Assembly: GCF_000316575.1 (NCBI RefSeq)
Contig: NC_019682.1
Span: 1,426,001 to 1,490,000, forward strand
Length of the DNA stretch: 64,000 nucleotides
Source: Calothrix sp. PCC 7507
GTDB lineage: Bacteria > Cyanobacteriota > Cyanobacteriia > Cyanobacteriales > Nostocaceae
Reading direction: 5' to 3'
The number at the start of each line of letters is the position of its first letter. Position 1 is the first letter of the stretch. The translations under genes were made by a program, and so were the position numbers. The notes under the pieces are model-generated. The model searched no databases. It saw only the letters and a program-made list of their open reading frames with translations, and was not told the DNA's origin. Of the stretch, positions 1 through 8,628 are shown in pieces.

Positions 1-341
1 TAGTACAGTCTTTATTTTCTCATTTTGGTGACAAAGTTAAAATTCTGGGAGAAAATGCCGGAATGCATCTGATGATCAAAATACATACAACCTTGAGTGA
101 TGAAGAAATAGTCCAGCGGGCTGCACAGGTTGGTGTGGGAATTAATCCCGCTTATCCATATTATTTAAAGACAAGTCCTGGTAGTGAATTTGTCTTGGGC
201 TACGCTGAACTAAACGAACAGCAGATTCAAGAAGGAGTTCACCGACTAGCTCAGAGTTGTCAAAGAGGCAAGGAAAGTCGCAGCCAAACTAGGCAAGTCT
301 GTGCGGAGGGTACGGCGACTGGTAAAAAAATGTCAGAATGA
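1..341 (+). CDS. MocR/PdxR-type regulator, C-terminal end (partial)
   Basis: This is the 3' end of a gene that begins before the window; codons are in frame from base 3. The residues HFGDKVKILGENAGMHL and the following GVGINPAYPYY resemble the C-terminal small domain of fold-type I PLP-dependent aminotransferases as fused to GntR DNA-binding domains in MocR/PdxR regulators. The family similarity ends near GVHRLAQ. The last 26 or so residues, rich in Arg, Lys and Gln, do not look like the family tail. The stop codon abuts a small inverted-repeat element, so the tail may have been changed by an insertion or frameshift. The regulated pathway cannot be told from this fragment. Confidence 0.7.
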   Translation, partial: VQSLFSHFGDKVKILGENAGMHLMIKIHTTLSDEEIVQRAAQVGVGINPAYPYYLKTSPGSEFVLGYAELNEQQIQEGVHRLAQSCQRGKESRSQTRQVCAEGTATGKKMSE

Positions 342-472
342 TAAGTAGTTAAACAAAATTAATTACACAATGTCATTGCGAATGCAGCGAAGCGAAATGA
401 AGCAATCGCAAGGGCTGGGATTGCTTCGCTTCGCTCGCAATGACTGTAATTAATTTTGCGTAGTTACTTATT
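340..472. repeat. MITE-like inverted-repeat element
   Basis: The two ends are near-perfect inverted copies. The left arm begins ATAAGTAGTTAAACAAAATT and the right arm, reversed, begins AATAAGTAACTACGCAAAAT; the pairing continues inward through GTCATTGCGA. The core, 372-444, is the same palindrome family as the three copies at 4837-5213. It has no coding capacity and touches the stop codon of the preceding gene. Confidence 0.7.
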
Positions 473-478
473 GCTATT

Positions 479-552
479 GGTTGACGGTTCGACTTCCCTG
501 CGGGACGCTACGCGAACACGGCAATCGAGTGTAGTCGAGATTCACCGTCAAC
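479..552. repeat. Palindromic dispersed repeat
   Basis: GGTTGACGGT at 479-488 is mirrored by ACCGTCAAC at 544-552. The interior contains CCCTGCGGGACGCTACGCGA, a GC-rich motif that recurs in related forms elsewhere in this window, for example near 5180 and 50330. It lies just downstream of the leftward gene that ends at 563. Confidence 0.5.
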
Positions 553-562
553 TTTTCGATTC

Positions 563-895
563 CTACTTACGCCCTGTGAGAGAACAGAGTATCTTCAGAA
601 ATTCTTCTGGAATTTCCTCGAAGTGTTCTAGCAGGAAGTCCATCAGGGCAAGATGGCGTAAATCACTGGGCATGGGACTGCGGTAATTGCGACCTTTGGA
701 GAACCAACGCCGGACAGTTGAAAGTGAGCGAGAGCAAATTCGAGCGTAGACGCGAAGCGGCTTGTCGCTAGACATCGCCTCATGATTGACATCCCATTTG
801 GCATAAAAATTCTTGGGTGTCATTCCTAGTTGACAATGGCTATATAGATCAATCAGATTTTGCTCTCGTACCTGTAAAGGACGCGGATTAGTCAT
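563..895 (-). CDS. Conserved HTH-like hypothetical protein
   Basis: A protein of 110 residues if started at the ATG at 895 (MTNPRPLQ); an in-frame start at 934 is also possible. The middle contains ARICSRSLSTVRRWFSKG, which reads like a helix-turn-helix recognition segment, followed by an acidic leucine-rich tail with MDFLLEHFEEIPEEFL. It has no signal peptide or membrane segment. It sits between a dispersed repeat and an IS110 remnant in a region of decayed mobile DNA, so it may itself belong to a mobile element. I recognise the type as common in Nostocales but cannot give a function; DNA binding is an inference from the HTH-like stretch. Confidence 0.5.
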   Translation of the reverse strand: MTNPRPLQVREQNLIDLYSHCQLGMTPKNFYAKWDVNHEAMSSDKPLRVYARICSRSLSTVRRWFSKGRNYRSPMPSDLRHLALMDFLLEHFEEIPEEFLKILCSLTGRK

Positions 896-937
896 AGCGG
901 CGACCCTTCCAGTGGTTCTAAATCCTGTTCCCAACTC

Positions 938-1876
938 TCAAGAAACACATTGCGTTGAGTCAGAAATGGGGGTAAGTTCCAAACCAAAAGCCAAAGCTTT
1001 TTTCTTGAGGTTGTTAACTACACGCTCTCGATACCGTTGCTCATAAGTATCAATGCCAGGGTCAATAAATTGATCACCACTCGTCCAAAGGCGATAAAAA
1101 ATACGTGCTAGCTTGTGAGCAGCAGCAGTAATAGCTTTGGGAGCGCCCATCTTGGCTTGCATACGACGGTAATAAGCGCCTAAAGCAGAGTTACTACGGC
1201 AAAGCGTTTGAGCAGCCATCCGAAAAGCGTTGGCAGCACGACTAACAACAGAGCGAGTTTGAGAGTTTTTGGCTTTACCACCAGTCACACGGCTACCAGG
1301 ACATAAACCTAACCATGAAGTAAAGTGCTTCACAGTTGGGAAACGAGTTGGATCTAGTCCCAACTCAGACAACAATATCAATACAGTCAAAGCACCAAAG
1401 CCCTGAATTTGAGTAAAATCAACGCCACTAATACGATACAAATGAGTCCGCAAGTCAAATTGAGGTGCATTCCCTGGTTGTTTTTTACCGCGACGTTTGG
1501 GTTTACCTAAAGGCTTTTTTGTTACATCAAGCTTAGAGGCAAAGTCAGCCAAGCATTGTTCAATTTGAGCATCAATGGCGAGAATTTGTGTCTGGTAAAA
1601 CTCGTAAAGTTGCAACTCCTGTTGCAGGATGAAAATCAGTTCACAGCGATAGTCACCCTTCATTGCGGAAGCAATATCTTCAGCAAAACTACGTACACTC
1701 TCATTATCCCTGTCTACAGGAACGCTTACCCAATGTCTATCAGCACCAATATCAATACCTGCGGCATTTGAGTTAATTACAGGTAAGTCTCTTTGAGCGG
1801 CGGCAATTGGTTGTTCCTGCTTCTTCATAGGTTTTGACGAGAGCGATTGCGTCATGTTTATGTAAGGATGTACCAT
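938..1876 (-). pseudogene. IS110-family transposase with internal deletion
   Basis: The N-terminus keeps the first DEDD-nuclease strand (AAGIDIGADRHWVSV). The C-terminal half carries the IS110 transposase_20 region: ISGVDFTQIQGFGALT, SWLGLCPGSRVTGGK and HKLARIFYRLW. Full-length members of this group are well over 400 residues; this frame has 312. The missing block lies between SVRSFA and EDIASAMKGDYR, where the middle DEDD residues and the linker should be. The reading frame survives, so the deletion is in frame, but the product should lack nuclease activity. A full-length relative elsewhere in the genome could be the parent. Insertion ends were not clearly defined. Confidence 0.8.
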
Positions 1877-2115
1877 GCCTGGGTGAGGCCAATAAATCTA
1901 ATCTCTCAAACGGGATAGTAACTCTCGTTACTTCACCAATATTTCTGCCAAAATCACCCAGAACCAGGCTCACATTCGGGCGAATACTGCACCATTGATA
2001 AGACGGTTTTTGCTGTCATGGTACTAATTTAGTTTAGTATTTATTAGCTTTAAAACGTTGGCTAGTCTGTGTTTCTCCTATATTTTGCTAGTGCGTCGCC
2101 GCGCTAGTTAGAGGC

Positions 2116-2248
2116 TCATATCTTGCACCATTTTCAATTTTGTAGGGTGGGCATCGCCCACCAACGCAAATACAAGGGTTCCAGGCAATGGTGGGCACTG
2201 CCCACCCTACAAAAAATGCATTATTGCAACTGGTGCAAGATGTCAGTC
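2116..2248. repeat. MITE-like element with ATCTTGCACCA ends, copy 1
   Basis: ATCTTGCACCA at 2120-2130 is exactly inverted at 2231-2241 (TGGTGCAAGAT). Inside are the mirrored arms TGTAGGGTGGGC and GCCCACCCTACA. A second, inverted copy with the same loop sequence lies at about 39516-39650, which shows that the unit is dispersed. It has no coding capacity. Confidence 0.7.
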
Positions 2249-2570
2249 AAGCGTCCTGTAGTGATAGAAATTGATTGGCAAAGGTATTTTCATCAACATC
2301 GAGCTTTTGGCGTTCTTCCTCTGCTTCGACACATACGTTGGCTATTTCATCTAATTGAACTAAAGTCTCGTGTGCTTCTATTTGGCGATTTTCAAAGACT
2401 TGACGAACTTTTTCGGCGCGATCGCATCTCGCCTCCCGCACCAGACCCACTTACACTTCGCTGACAATTTTCACCTCTAAGTTCTCGGTGATACTTTGGA
2501 AGAGTTCCAACGCTGCTTCTAAATCCAATGTGCCAGTAAGTCTGCGTAACTCTGCTGTAGTAAACTGCAT
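2248..2570 (-). pseudogene. Gene fragment, possibly a type I restriction HsdR C-terminus
   Basis: Reading leftward from an ATG at 2570, a 39-residue start (MQFTTAELRRLTGTLDLEAA) hits a TAA at 2451-2453 and continues in the same frame for about 67 more residues until it meets the MITE at 2248. The second part, with RAEKVRQVFENRQIEAHETL and EAEEERQKLDVDENTFA, is helical and charged and resembles the C-terminal helical region of HsdR subunits. The in-frame stop and the MITE at the end suggest a dead fragment. The family assignment is tentative. Confidence 0.4.
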
Positions 2571-2586
2571 CTAGAGAGAAATTCTG

Positions 2587-4719
2587 GTGGAAATACTGGA
2601 TGACAATGTGAAAAAAATCCTGATTTTATCAGCCAATCCGAACAATACGGCGAGACTGCGCTTGGATAAAGAAGTACGCGAAATTCAGGCGGGGTTAGAA
2701 CGTGCCAAGATTCGAGAGCAGTTTGAGATCATAACTAAATGGGCTGTGCGTCCTGAAGATTTGCGGCGATCGCTTTTAGATCATCAACCTGAGATTGTCC
2801 ATTTTTCGGGACATGGGGAAGGGGATAAAGGTTTGGTGTTGGAAGATCAGAACGGACAGTTGCAACTGGTGAGTACAGGATCACTGGGCAGGCTGTTTAA
2901 GTTATTTCAGTCCAAGATAGAATGTGTGGTGTTAAACGCCTGCTATAGTGAGGCGCAAGCTGAGGCAATTCACCAACATATTAATCATGTGGTGGGAATG
3001 AATCAAGCGGTAGGAGATAGGGCGGCAATTGAATTTGCTGTGGGGTTTTATGATGCTCTAGGGGCAGGTAGAACATACGATGATGCTTACGAGTTTGGGC
3101 GTATTGCCATTGATTTAGAGAATATCCCTGAATATGCTACCCCAGTCCTCAAAAGCCGCAAGCCCCCAGTTGCACAACCAGAAATCTTCCCCCCTTCCCC
3201 TTGCAAACGCATCTTCATCAGCTACAAGCGTCACGTCACCCCCGATGAGCCGATTGCTTTACAAGTTCAACAGGCGCTAGCTCAACATCACACAGTATTT
3301 ATCGACCAAATTATCACGGTAGGCACACGCTGGGCTGAACGCATTGAAGCTGAACTTTGTCAAGCAGATTTCTTCATTGTTTTCCTTTCTGAGCATTCTA
3401 TTCACAGCGAAATGGTAGAGGCGGAAATTGCGACAGCCAGTCGCCTCGCCAAGGAACAAAACGGAAAACCGATGATTCTCCCGGTGCGCCTGGCATATAG
3501 AGAGCCGTTTCAGTATCCTTTGAGTGCTTATCTTGATGCAATTAACTGGGCATTCTGGCGAGATGAGGAGGATACACCGCGCTTGATTGCGGAATTGATG
3601 CAGGCGATTTCTGGGGGTGAATTGGCGATCGCACAGGCGAATCAAGCTGATTTACTCCAGCCACGGGAAGCATCAACTTTACCTCAGCCATTTCCTTCCG
3701 CACAGCCGATATCTCTGGAAATGCCCGAAGGGACAATGGATGGCGAGTCTCAGTTTTATGTGGAACGCGATCGCGATGTTTTGGCTTTAAATGCCATTCA
3801 GCGTCAAGGTGTGACAATCACCATTAAAGGCCCCCGACAAATGGGCAAGAGTTCCTTATTAATTCGCACCTGTAACGCGGCGGTGAAAGCAGGTAAGCGC
3901 ATAGCTTTCTTGGATTTTCAATTATTTGATCAAACAGCCTTAACCAATGCTGACTTATTCTTTCGGCAATTCTGCTCTTGGCTAACTGATGAAATAGAAA
4001 TGGCGGATAGAGTTGATGAATATTGGAATTTGCCCTTGGGTAATAGTCAGCGTTGCACCCGCTATATTGGGCGTTATTTGTTGAAAGAATTTGGTCAGCC
4101 CTTGGTGTTAGCAATGGATGAAGTTGAGAGGGCTTTTGATACCGAATTCCGTTCTGATTTCTTTGGAATGCTTCGCAGTTGGCACAACAACCGCGCCACC
4201 ACCGCGATTTGGAAGCAACTGGATTTAGCGCTGGTGACTTCTACTGAACCCTACCAATTAATTGATAATCTCAACCAATCGCCGTTTAATGTGGGCGAGG
4301 TGATTGACTTAGAAGATTTTACCGCCGCACAGGTTACAGACCTCAATCGCCGTCACGGTTCACCGCTTAATTCTAGTGAAGCACAGCAGTTAATGGCGTT
4401 GCTGAATGGGCATCCTTATTTAGTCAGGTTGGCGCTTTATTTAATAGCTAGTCAGCGCTTCACCACTGCGGAATTATTTGCCAAAGCCACGGACGATAAT
4501 GGCCCCTTTGGTAATCATGTGCGTAATCATTTGTTTCGGCTGCATAGTAAAGCGGAATTAGTGCCAAGTATGCTTCAGGTAATTCGCCATAATAGCTGCG
4601 ATGATGAGCGCGTATTTTTTAGGTTGCGGGGTGCGGGTTTGGTGCGACGGGAGGGGAGAACGGTGATCCCGCGTTGTCAACTTTACGCCGATTATTTCCG
4701 GGAGAATCTTCGTGGATAA
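2587..4719 (+). CDS. CHAT-TIR-AAA-like fusion protein
   Basis: A 710-residue protein with three domains. Residues 8-185 look like a CHAT/caspase-like peptidase: His76 in HFSGHGEGD and Cys119 in VVLNACYSE fit the catalytic dyad. Residues 206-345 are a TIR domain beginning KRIFISYKR, with a Glu-rich SEMVEAE segment at 274-280 near the expected catalytic Glu. Residues 380-690 are an AAA-like ATPase with Walker A GPRQMGKSS (415-423) and a Walker B Asp-Glu at 510-511. The GTG at 2587 is the likely start; GTG at 2608 is an alternative. There is no membrane segment, so it should be cytoplasmic. The next gene carries a related ATPase on a WD40 sensor. A role in stress- or phage-triggered death signalling is inferred from the domain set. 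Confidence 0.85.
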   Translation: MEILDDNVKKILILSANPNNTARLRLDKEVREIQAGLERAKIREQFEIITKWAVRPEDLRRSLLDHQPEIVHFSGHGEGDKGLVLEDQNGQLQLVSTGSLGRLFKLFQSKIECVVLNACYSEAQAEAIHQHINHVVGMNQAVGDRAAIEFAVGFYDALGAGRTYDDAYEFGRIAIDLENIPEYATPVLKSRKPPVAQPEIFPPSPCKRIFISYKRHVTPDEPIALQVQQALAQHHTVFIDQIITVGTRWAERIEAELCQADFFIVFLSEHSIHSEMVEAEIATASRLAKEQNGKPMILPVRLAYREPFQYPLSAYLDAINWAFWRDEEDTPRLIAELMQAISGGELAIAQANQADLLQPREASTLPQPFPSAQPISLEMPEGTMDGESQFYVERDRDVLALNAIQRQGVTITIKGPRQMGKSSLLIRTCNAAVKAGKRIAFLDFQLFDQTALTNADLFFRQFCSWLTDEIEMADRVDEYWNLPLGNSQRCTRYIGRYLLKEFGQPLVLAMDEVERAFDTEFRSDFFGMLRSWHNNRATTAIWKQLDLALVTSTEPYQLIDNLNQSPFNVGEVIDLEDFTAAQVTDLNRRHGSPLNSSEAQQLMALLNGHPYLVRLALYLIASQRFTTAELFAKATDDNGPFGNHVRNHLFRLHSKAELVPSMLQVIRHNSCDDERVFFRLRGAGLVRREGRTVIPRCQLYADYFRENLRG

Positions 4720-4732
4720 ACGGCAAGCTTTG

Positions 4733-4809
4733 GTAGGGTGCGTTATCACGAAGTGTAACGCACCGAAAATCTCGGACGGTGCGTTAGCCTACGGCGTAAC
4801 ACACCCTAC
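4733..4809. repeat. Palindromic dispersed repeat
   Basis: GTAGGGTGCGTTA near 4733 is mirrored by the GCGTAACACACCCTAC ending near 4809, with further internal pairing (TAACGCACCG and CGGTGCGTTA). It fills the start of the gap after the CHAT-TIR gene. Confidence 0.6.
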
Positions 4810-4836
4810 GACTTGCAATGACGAACACCTGTCATT

Positions 4837-5213
4837 GTCATTGCGAATGAAGCGCAGCGGAATGAAGCAATCGCAAGATGGTTGGGATTGCTTCTCTTCA
4901 CTTCGTTCCGCTCGCAATGACAATTCGCGGGATGTGGAGAATAATTATGTCCAAGCCAAAGTTAAACACTTGTCATTGCGAATGAAGCGCAGCGGAATGA
5001 AGCAATCGCAAGATGGTTGGGATTGCTTCCCTCCACTTCGTTCCGCTCGCAATGACAGATCGAGACATGGGGGGAATGATTATGTCCAACCCACATAAAC
5101 AATTGTCATTGCGAATGAAGCGCAGCGAAATGAAGCAATCGCAAGATGGTTGGGATTGCTTCTTTCCACTTCGTTGCGTACCCTGCGGGAAGGCGTTCCG
5201 CCAACGCAATGAC
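4837..5213. repeat. Three tandem copies of a GTCATTGCGA palindrome unit
   Basis: Copies run 4837-4921, 4972-5056 and 5105-5213. Each opens with GTCATTGCGAATGAAGCGCA and closes with CGCAATGAC. Spacers between copies are also alike and each contains a G-rich stretch followed by ATTATGTCCAA or a close variant, matching the ribosome-binding and start region of the gene at 5239. Copy 3 has an extra block inside its right arm (about 5174-5204, with CCCTGCGGGAAGGCGTTCCG), apparently a second repeat nested in the first. Confidence 0.8.
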
Positions 5214-5224
5214 AGATCGAGAAA

Positions 5225-5241
5225 TGGGGGGAATAATCATG
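5225..5241 (+). promoter_or_regulatory. Ribosome binding site fixing the start of the WD40 gene
   Basis: GGGGGGA lies about 7 bases before the ATG at 5239. The in-frame start at 5146 lies inside the palindromic repeat and would add residues encoded by repeat DNA. The start at 5239 (MSNPTIYTVGG) begins the conserved protein. Confidence 0.7.
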
Positions 5242-8200
5242 TCTAACCCAACCATTTACACAGTCGGTGGGACGGTGCAGGCTGGTGGTGGGATTTATAT
5301 TCCCCGCCAAGCTGATGAAGAATTATTGAAGTTATGCAGGGACGCGACTTTCGCTTATGTCCTCACGCCGCGACAGATGGGTAAGTCGAGTTTGATGGTA
5401 CGCACGGCGCAAACATTGGCAGCAGAAGGGATACGGGCGGTAATAGTTGACCTTCAGGAATTGGGGGCGCAGGTTACAGCCGAACAGTGGTATTTTGGCT
5501 TTTTGGTGAAGCTGGATGACCAACTCATGTTTGAGACTGATGTGGTGAGTTGGTGGCGAGAACATGAATATTTGGGAGTTTCGCAACGGCTGACGCTGTT
5601 TTTTGAGAAGGTGTTACTGGCTGAGGTAGAGGAAAAAGTGGTGATTTTTGTGGATGAAATTGATTCCACCCTCAGCTTAGATTTCACCGATGATTTTTAT
5701 ACGGCGATTCGTTATCTCTACGTTGCCCGTGCGACTAATCCTGAGTTTCAGCGTCTTTCTTTGGTGTTGATGGGGGTGGCAACGCCCGGTGATTTAATCC
5801 GTGATGCCAAGCGCACACCATTTAATATTGGACAACGGGTGGATTTGACAGATTTTACCTTTGAGGAAGCCTTACCACTGACAGAGGGATTGGGGTTGGC
5901 TACTGAGGAGGCACAGCAAGTACTGCGGTGGGTGCTGAAATGGACGGAGGGACATCCCTATTTAACACAGCGATTGTGTGGGGCATTGGTGAAGGAGGGG
6001 AATGGGAATGGGAAAGCCTTCGTTGACCGCGTAGTTCAGAATATTTTCTTCGGCGCAATGAGTGAGCAAGATAATAACTTGCAGTTTGTGCAGGATATGT
6101 TGACGAAACGCGCACCTGACCCAGAGGTTTTGACTAAATACCGTGAGATTCGTTTAGGTAAGCGTCCAGTTGTGGATGAGGAACAGTCAATAGTTAAATC
6201 TCACCTGAAGTTGTCGGGGGTGGTGCGGCGAGAGCAGAATGTTTTAAAGGTCAGAAATCAAATTTATCGGCAAGTATTTGACCGCAAGTGGTTGAATGAA
6301 CATTTGCCTTTTAACTTGCGGGATAGGTGGGAGCAGCTGAAACCTGCGCTGCCTTATGTGGTGGGACTGTTAATATTTTCGGGTTTAATGACGGGAGCGG
6401 CTTTGTATGTGAATGAGCAGCGTTTAATTGCTCAAAATGCCCGCACAGAAGCAGAAAAACGCCGTGTTAATGCTGAAATTCTTACCGAGAGTCTCAAATC
6501 ACAAAACCTGCTGGCATCAAATTTAGAGTTTGATGCTTTAATACCAGGCTTGAAGGTAGGCAAGCGGCTCAAAAAACCAGATACAAATGTAGAAGCAGAT
6601 ACCCGCCTTTTGGCGGTAGTTACTCTCCAACAGGCAGTTTATGGGGTTAAGGAACGTAACCGACTAGAAAGTCATAGCAATTCGGTCAGGGGTGTGGCAT
6701 TCAGCCCCGATGGCAAAACCATTGCCTCTGCCAGTGAAGACCAGACGGTGAAGTTGTGGAATCTTCAGGGGCAGGAACTGCAAACTCTCCAAGGTCATAG
6801 CAATTCGGTCTATAGCGTGGCATTCAGCCCCGATGGCAAAACCATTGCCACCGCCAGTGATGACAACACAGTGAAGTTGTGGAATCTGGATGGGCAGGTC
6901 TTGCAAACTCTTCAAGGTCATAGCAGATCGGTCTATAGCGTGGCATTCAGCCCCGATGGCAAAACCATTGCCACCGCCAGTGATGACAACACAGTGAAGT
7001 TGTGGAATCTGGATGGGCAGGTCTTGCAAACTCTTCAAGGTCATAGCAGATCGGTCTATAGCGTGGCATTCAGCCCCGATGGCAAAACCATTGCCTCTGC
7101 CAGTGGTGACAACACGGTGAAGTTGTGGAATCTCCAGGGGCAGGAGTTGCAAACTCTCAAAGGTCATAGCAATTCGGTCTATAGCGTGGCATTCAGCCCC
7201 GACAGCAAAACCATTGCCTCTGCCAGTGAAGACAAGACGGTGAAGTTGTGGAATCTGGATGGGCAGGTCTTGCAAACTCTTCAAGGTCATAGCAGTGCGG
7301 TCTGGAGCGTGGCATTCAGCCCCGACAGCAAAACCATTGCCACCGCTAGTTTTGATAACACAGTGAAGTTGTGGAATCTCCAGGGGCAGGAGTTGCAAAC
7401 TCTCAAAGGTCATAGCAGTTCAGTATATAGCGTGGCATTCAGCCCCGACGGCAAAACCATTGCCTCTGCTAGTCTTGACAAGACAGTGAAGTTGTGGAAT
7501 CTTGCTGGGCAGGTCTTGCAAACCCTCAAAGGTCATAGCAGTTCAGTATATAGCGTGGCATTCAGCCCCGACGGCAAAACCATTGCCTCTGCTAGTCTTG
7601 ACAAGACAGTGAAATTGTGGAATCTGGATGGGCAGGTCTTGCAAACTCTTCAAGGTCATAGCAGTTCGGTCTGGGGCGTGGCATTCAGCCCCGACGGCAA
7701 AACCATTGCCTCTGCTAGTCTTGACAAGACAGTGAAATTGTGGAATCTGGATGGGCAGGAGTTGCAAACTCTTCAAGGTCATAGCAGTGCGGTCTGGGGC
7801 GTGGCATTCAGCCCCGACGGCAAAACCATTGCCACCGCCAGTTTTGACAACACAGTGAAATTGTGGAATCTGGATGGGCAGGTCTTGCAAACTCTTCAAG
7901 GTCATAGCAATTCGGTCTATAGCGTGGCATTCAGCCCCGACAGCAAAACCATTGCCACCGCCAGTGATGACAACACAGTGAAGTTGTGGAATCTGGATGG
8001 GCAGGTCTTGCAAACTCTTCAAGGTCATAGCAGTTCGGTCAGGGGCGTGGCATTCAGCCCCGACGGCAAAACCATTGCCACCGCCAGTTTTGACAACACA
8101 GTGAAATTGTGGAATCTGGATGGGCAGGTCTTGCAAACCCTTAAAGGTCATAGCAGTGAAGTCAATAGCGTGGCATTCAGCCCCGACGGTAAAACTATTG

Positions 8201-8586
8201 CCTCAGCAAGTTCTGACAACACGGTGAAGTTGTGGAATCTCCAGGGGCAGGTGTTGCAAACCCTTAAAGGTCATAGCAGTGAAGTCAATAGCGTGGCATT
8301 CAGCCCCGACGGTAAAACTATTGCCTCAGCAAGTTCTGACAACACGGTGAAGTTGTGGAATCTCCAGGGGCAGGTGTTGCAAACCCTTAAAGGTCATAGC
8401 AGTGAAGTCAATAGCGTGGCATTCAGCCCCGACGGTAAAACTATTGCCTCAGCAAGTTCTGACAACACGGTGATGTTGTGGAATCTGAATTTGGATGACT
8501 TAATGGTGAAGGGTTGCGCTTGGGCGCGGGATTATTTGCAGAATAACCCCAATGGTAAGGGGGAGAGGGGGGTGTGTGAGAGGTGA
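5239..8586 (+). CDS. AAA-like ATPase with 15 WD40 repeats
   Basis: A protein of 1115 residues. Residues 10-330 form an AAA-like ATPase with Walker A TPRQMGKSS (43-51) and Walker B VVIFVDEID. Residues 368-390 (ALPYVVGLLIFSGLMTGAAL) form one membrane helix. A short coiled region with many Arg and Glu follows. From about residue 474 come 15 WD40 repeats of 41 residues with the core VAFSPDGKTIASAS and TVKLWNL; 15 blades would make two seven-bladed propellers plus one extra. The repeats are almost identical except at a few positions. The ATPase is a relative of the one in the preceding CHAT-TIR protein, and the genes share direction. A ligand sensor that oligomerises through its ATPase is the likely role; the ligand is unknown. 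Confidence 0.9.
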   Translation: MSNPTIYTVGGTVQAGGGIYIPRQADEELLKLCRDATFAYVLTPRQMGKSSLMVRTAQTLAAEGIRAVIVDLQELGAQVTAEQWYFGFLVKLDDQLMFETDVVSWWREHEYLGVSQRLTLFFEKVLLAEVEEKVVIFVDEIDSTLSLDFTDDFYTAIRYLYVARATNPEFQRLSLVLMGVATPGDLIRDAKRTPFNIGQRVDLTDFTFEEALPLTEGLGLATEEAQQVLRWVLKWTEGHPYLTQRLCGALVKEGNGNGKAFVDRVVQNIFFGAMSEQDNNLQFVQDMLTKRAPDPEVLTKYREIRLGKRPVVDEEQSIVKSHLKLSGVVRREQNVLKVRNQIYRQVFDRKWLNEHLPFNLRDRWEQLKPALPYVVGLLIFSGLMTGAALYVNEQRLIAQNARTEAEKRRVNAEILTESLKSQNLLASNLEFDALIPGLKVGKRLKKPDTNVEADTRLLAVVTLQQAVYGVKERNRLESHSNSVRGVAFSPDGKTIASASEDQTVKLWNLQGQELQTLQGHSNSVYSVAFSPDGKTIATASDDNTVKLWNLDGQVLQTLQGHSRSVYSVAFSPDGKTIATASDDNTVKLWNLDGQVLQTLQGHSRSVYSVAFSPDGKTIASASGDNTVKLWNLQGQELQTLKGHSNSVYSVAFSPDSKTIASASEDKTVKLWNLDGQVLQTLQGHSSAVWSVAFSPDSKTIATASFDNTVKLWNLQGQELQTLKGHSSSVYSVAFSPDGKTIASASLDKTVKLWNLAGQVLQTLKGHSSSVYSVAFSPDGKTIASASLDKTVKLWNLDGQVLQTLQGHSSSVWGVAFSPDGKTIASASLDKTVKLWNLDGQELQTLQGHSSAVWGVAFSPDGKTIATASFDNTVKLWNLDGQVLQTLQGHSNSVYSVAFSPDSKTIATASDDNTVKLWNLDGQVLQTLQGHSSSVRGVAFSPDGKTIATASFDNTVKLWNLDGQVLQTLKGHSSEVNSVAFSPDGKTIASASSDNTVKLWNLQGQVLQTLKGHSSEVNSVAFSPDGKTIASASSDNTVKLWNLQGQVLQTLKGHSSEVNSVAFSPDGKTIASASSDNTVMLWNLNLDDLMVKGCAWARDYLQNNPNGKGERGVCER
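6664..8490 (+). repeat. 123-bp tandem repeat encoding WD40 blades
   Basis: Fifteen units of 123 bp, nearly identical at the DNA level including third codon positions. This points to recent duplication or gene conversion. Units 13-15 are the most alike. Differences cluster at the codons after GHS, after SV, and in the pair before DNT or DKT. Confidence 0.9.
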
Positions 8587-8628
8587 GGGGGGCAGGGGGC
8601 AGGGGGCAGGGAGCAGGGGGAAGGGTGA
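8586..8628 (+). repeat. G-rich simple repeat
   Basis: Direct GGGGGCA-type units (GGGGGGCAGGGGGCAGGGGG) directly follow the WD40 stop codon. The G runs could form a quadruplex in the transcript tail. Confidence 0.6.

Noticed and set aside
2123-2464. Rightward 113-residue frame
   Set aside because: It begins inside the MITE and runs antisense to the fragment at 2248-2570, which has a better protein pattern.
4712-5310. Frames through the GTCATTGCGA palindromes
   Set aside because: All are read-throughs of repeat DNA; the same peptide pieces recur in each copy and no domain is seen.
6664-8151. Two long antisense frames across the WD40 repeats
   Set aside because: They are repeated shadows caused by the 123-bp period; the plus-strand protein has clear WD40 motifs.
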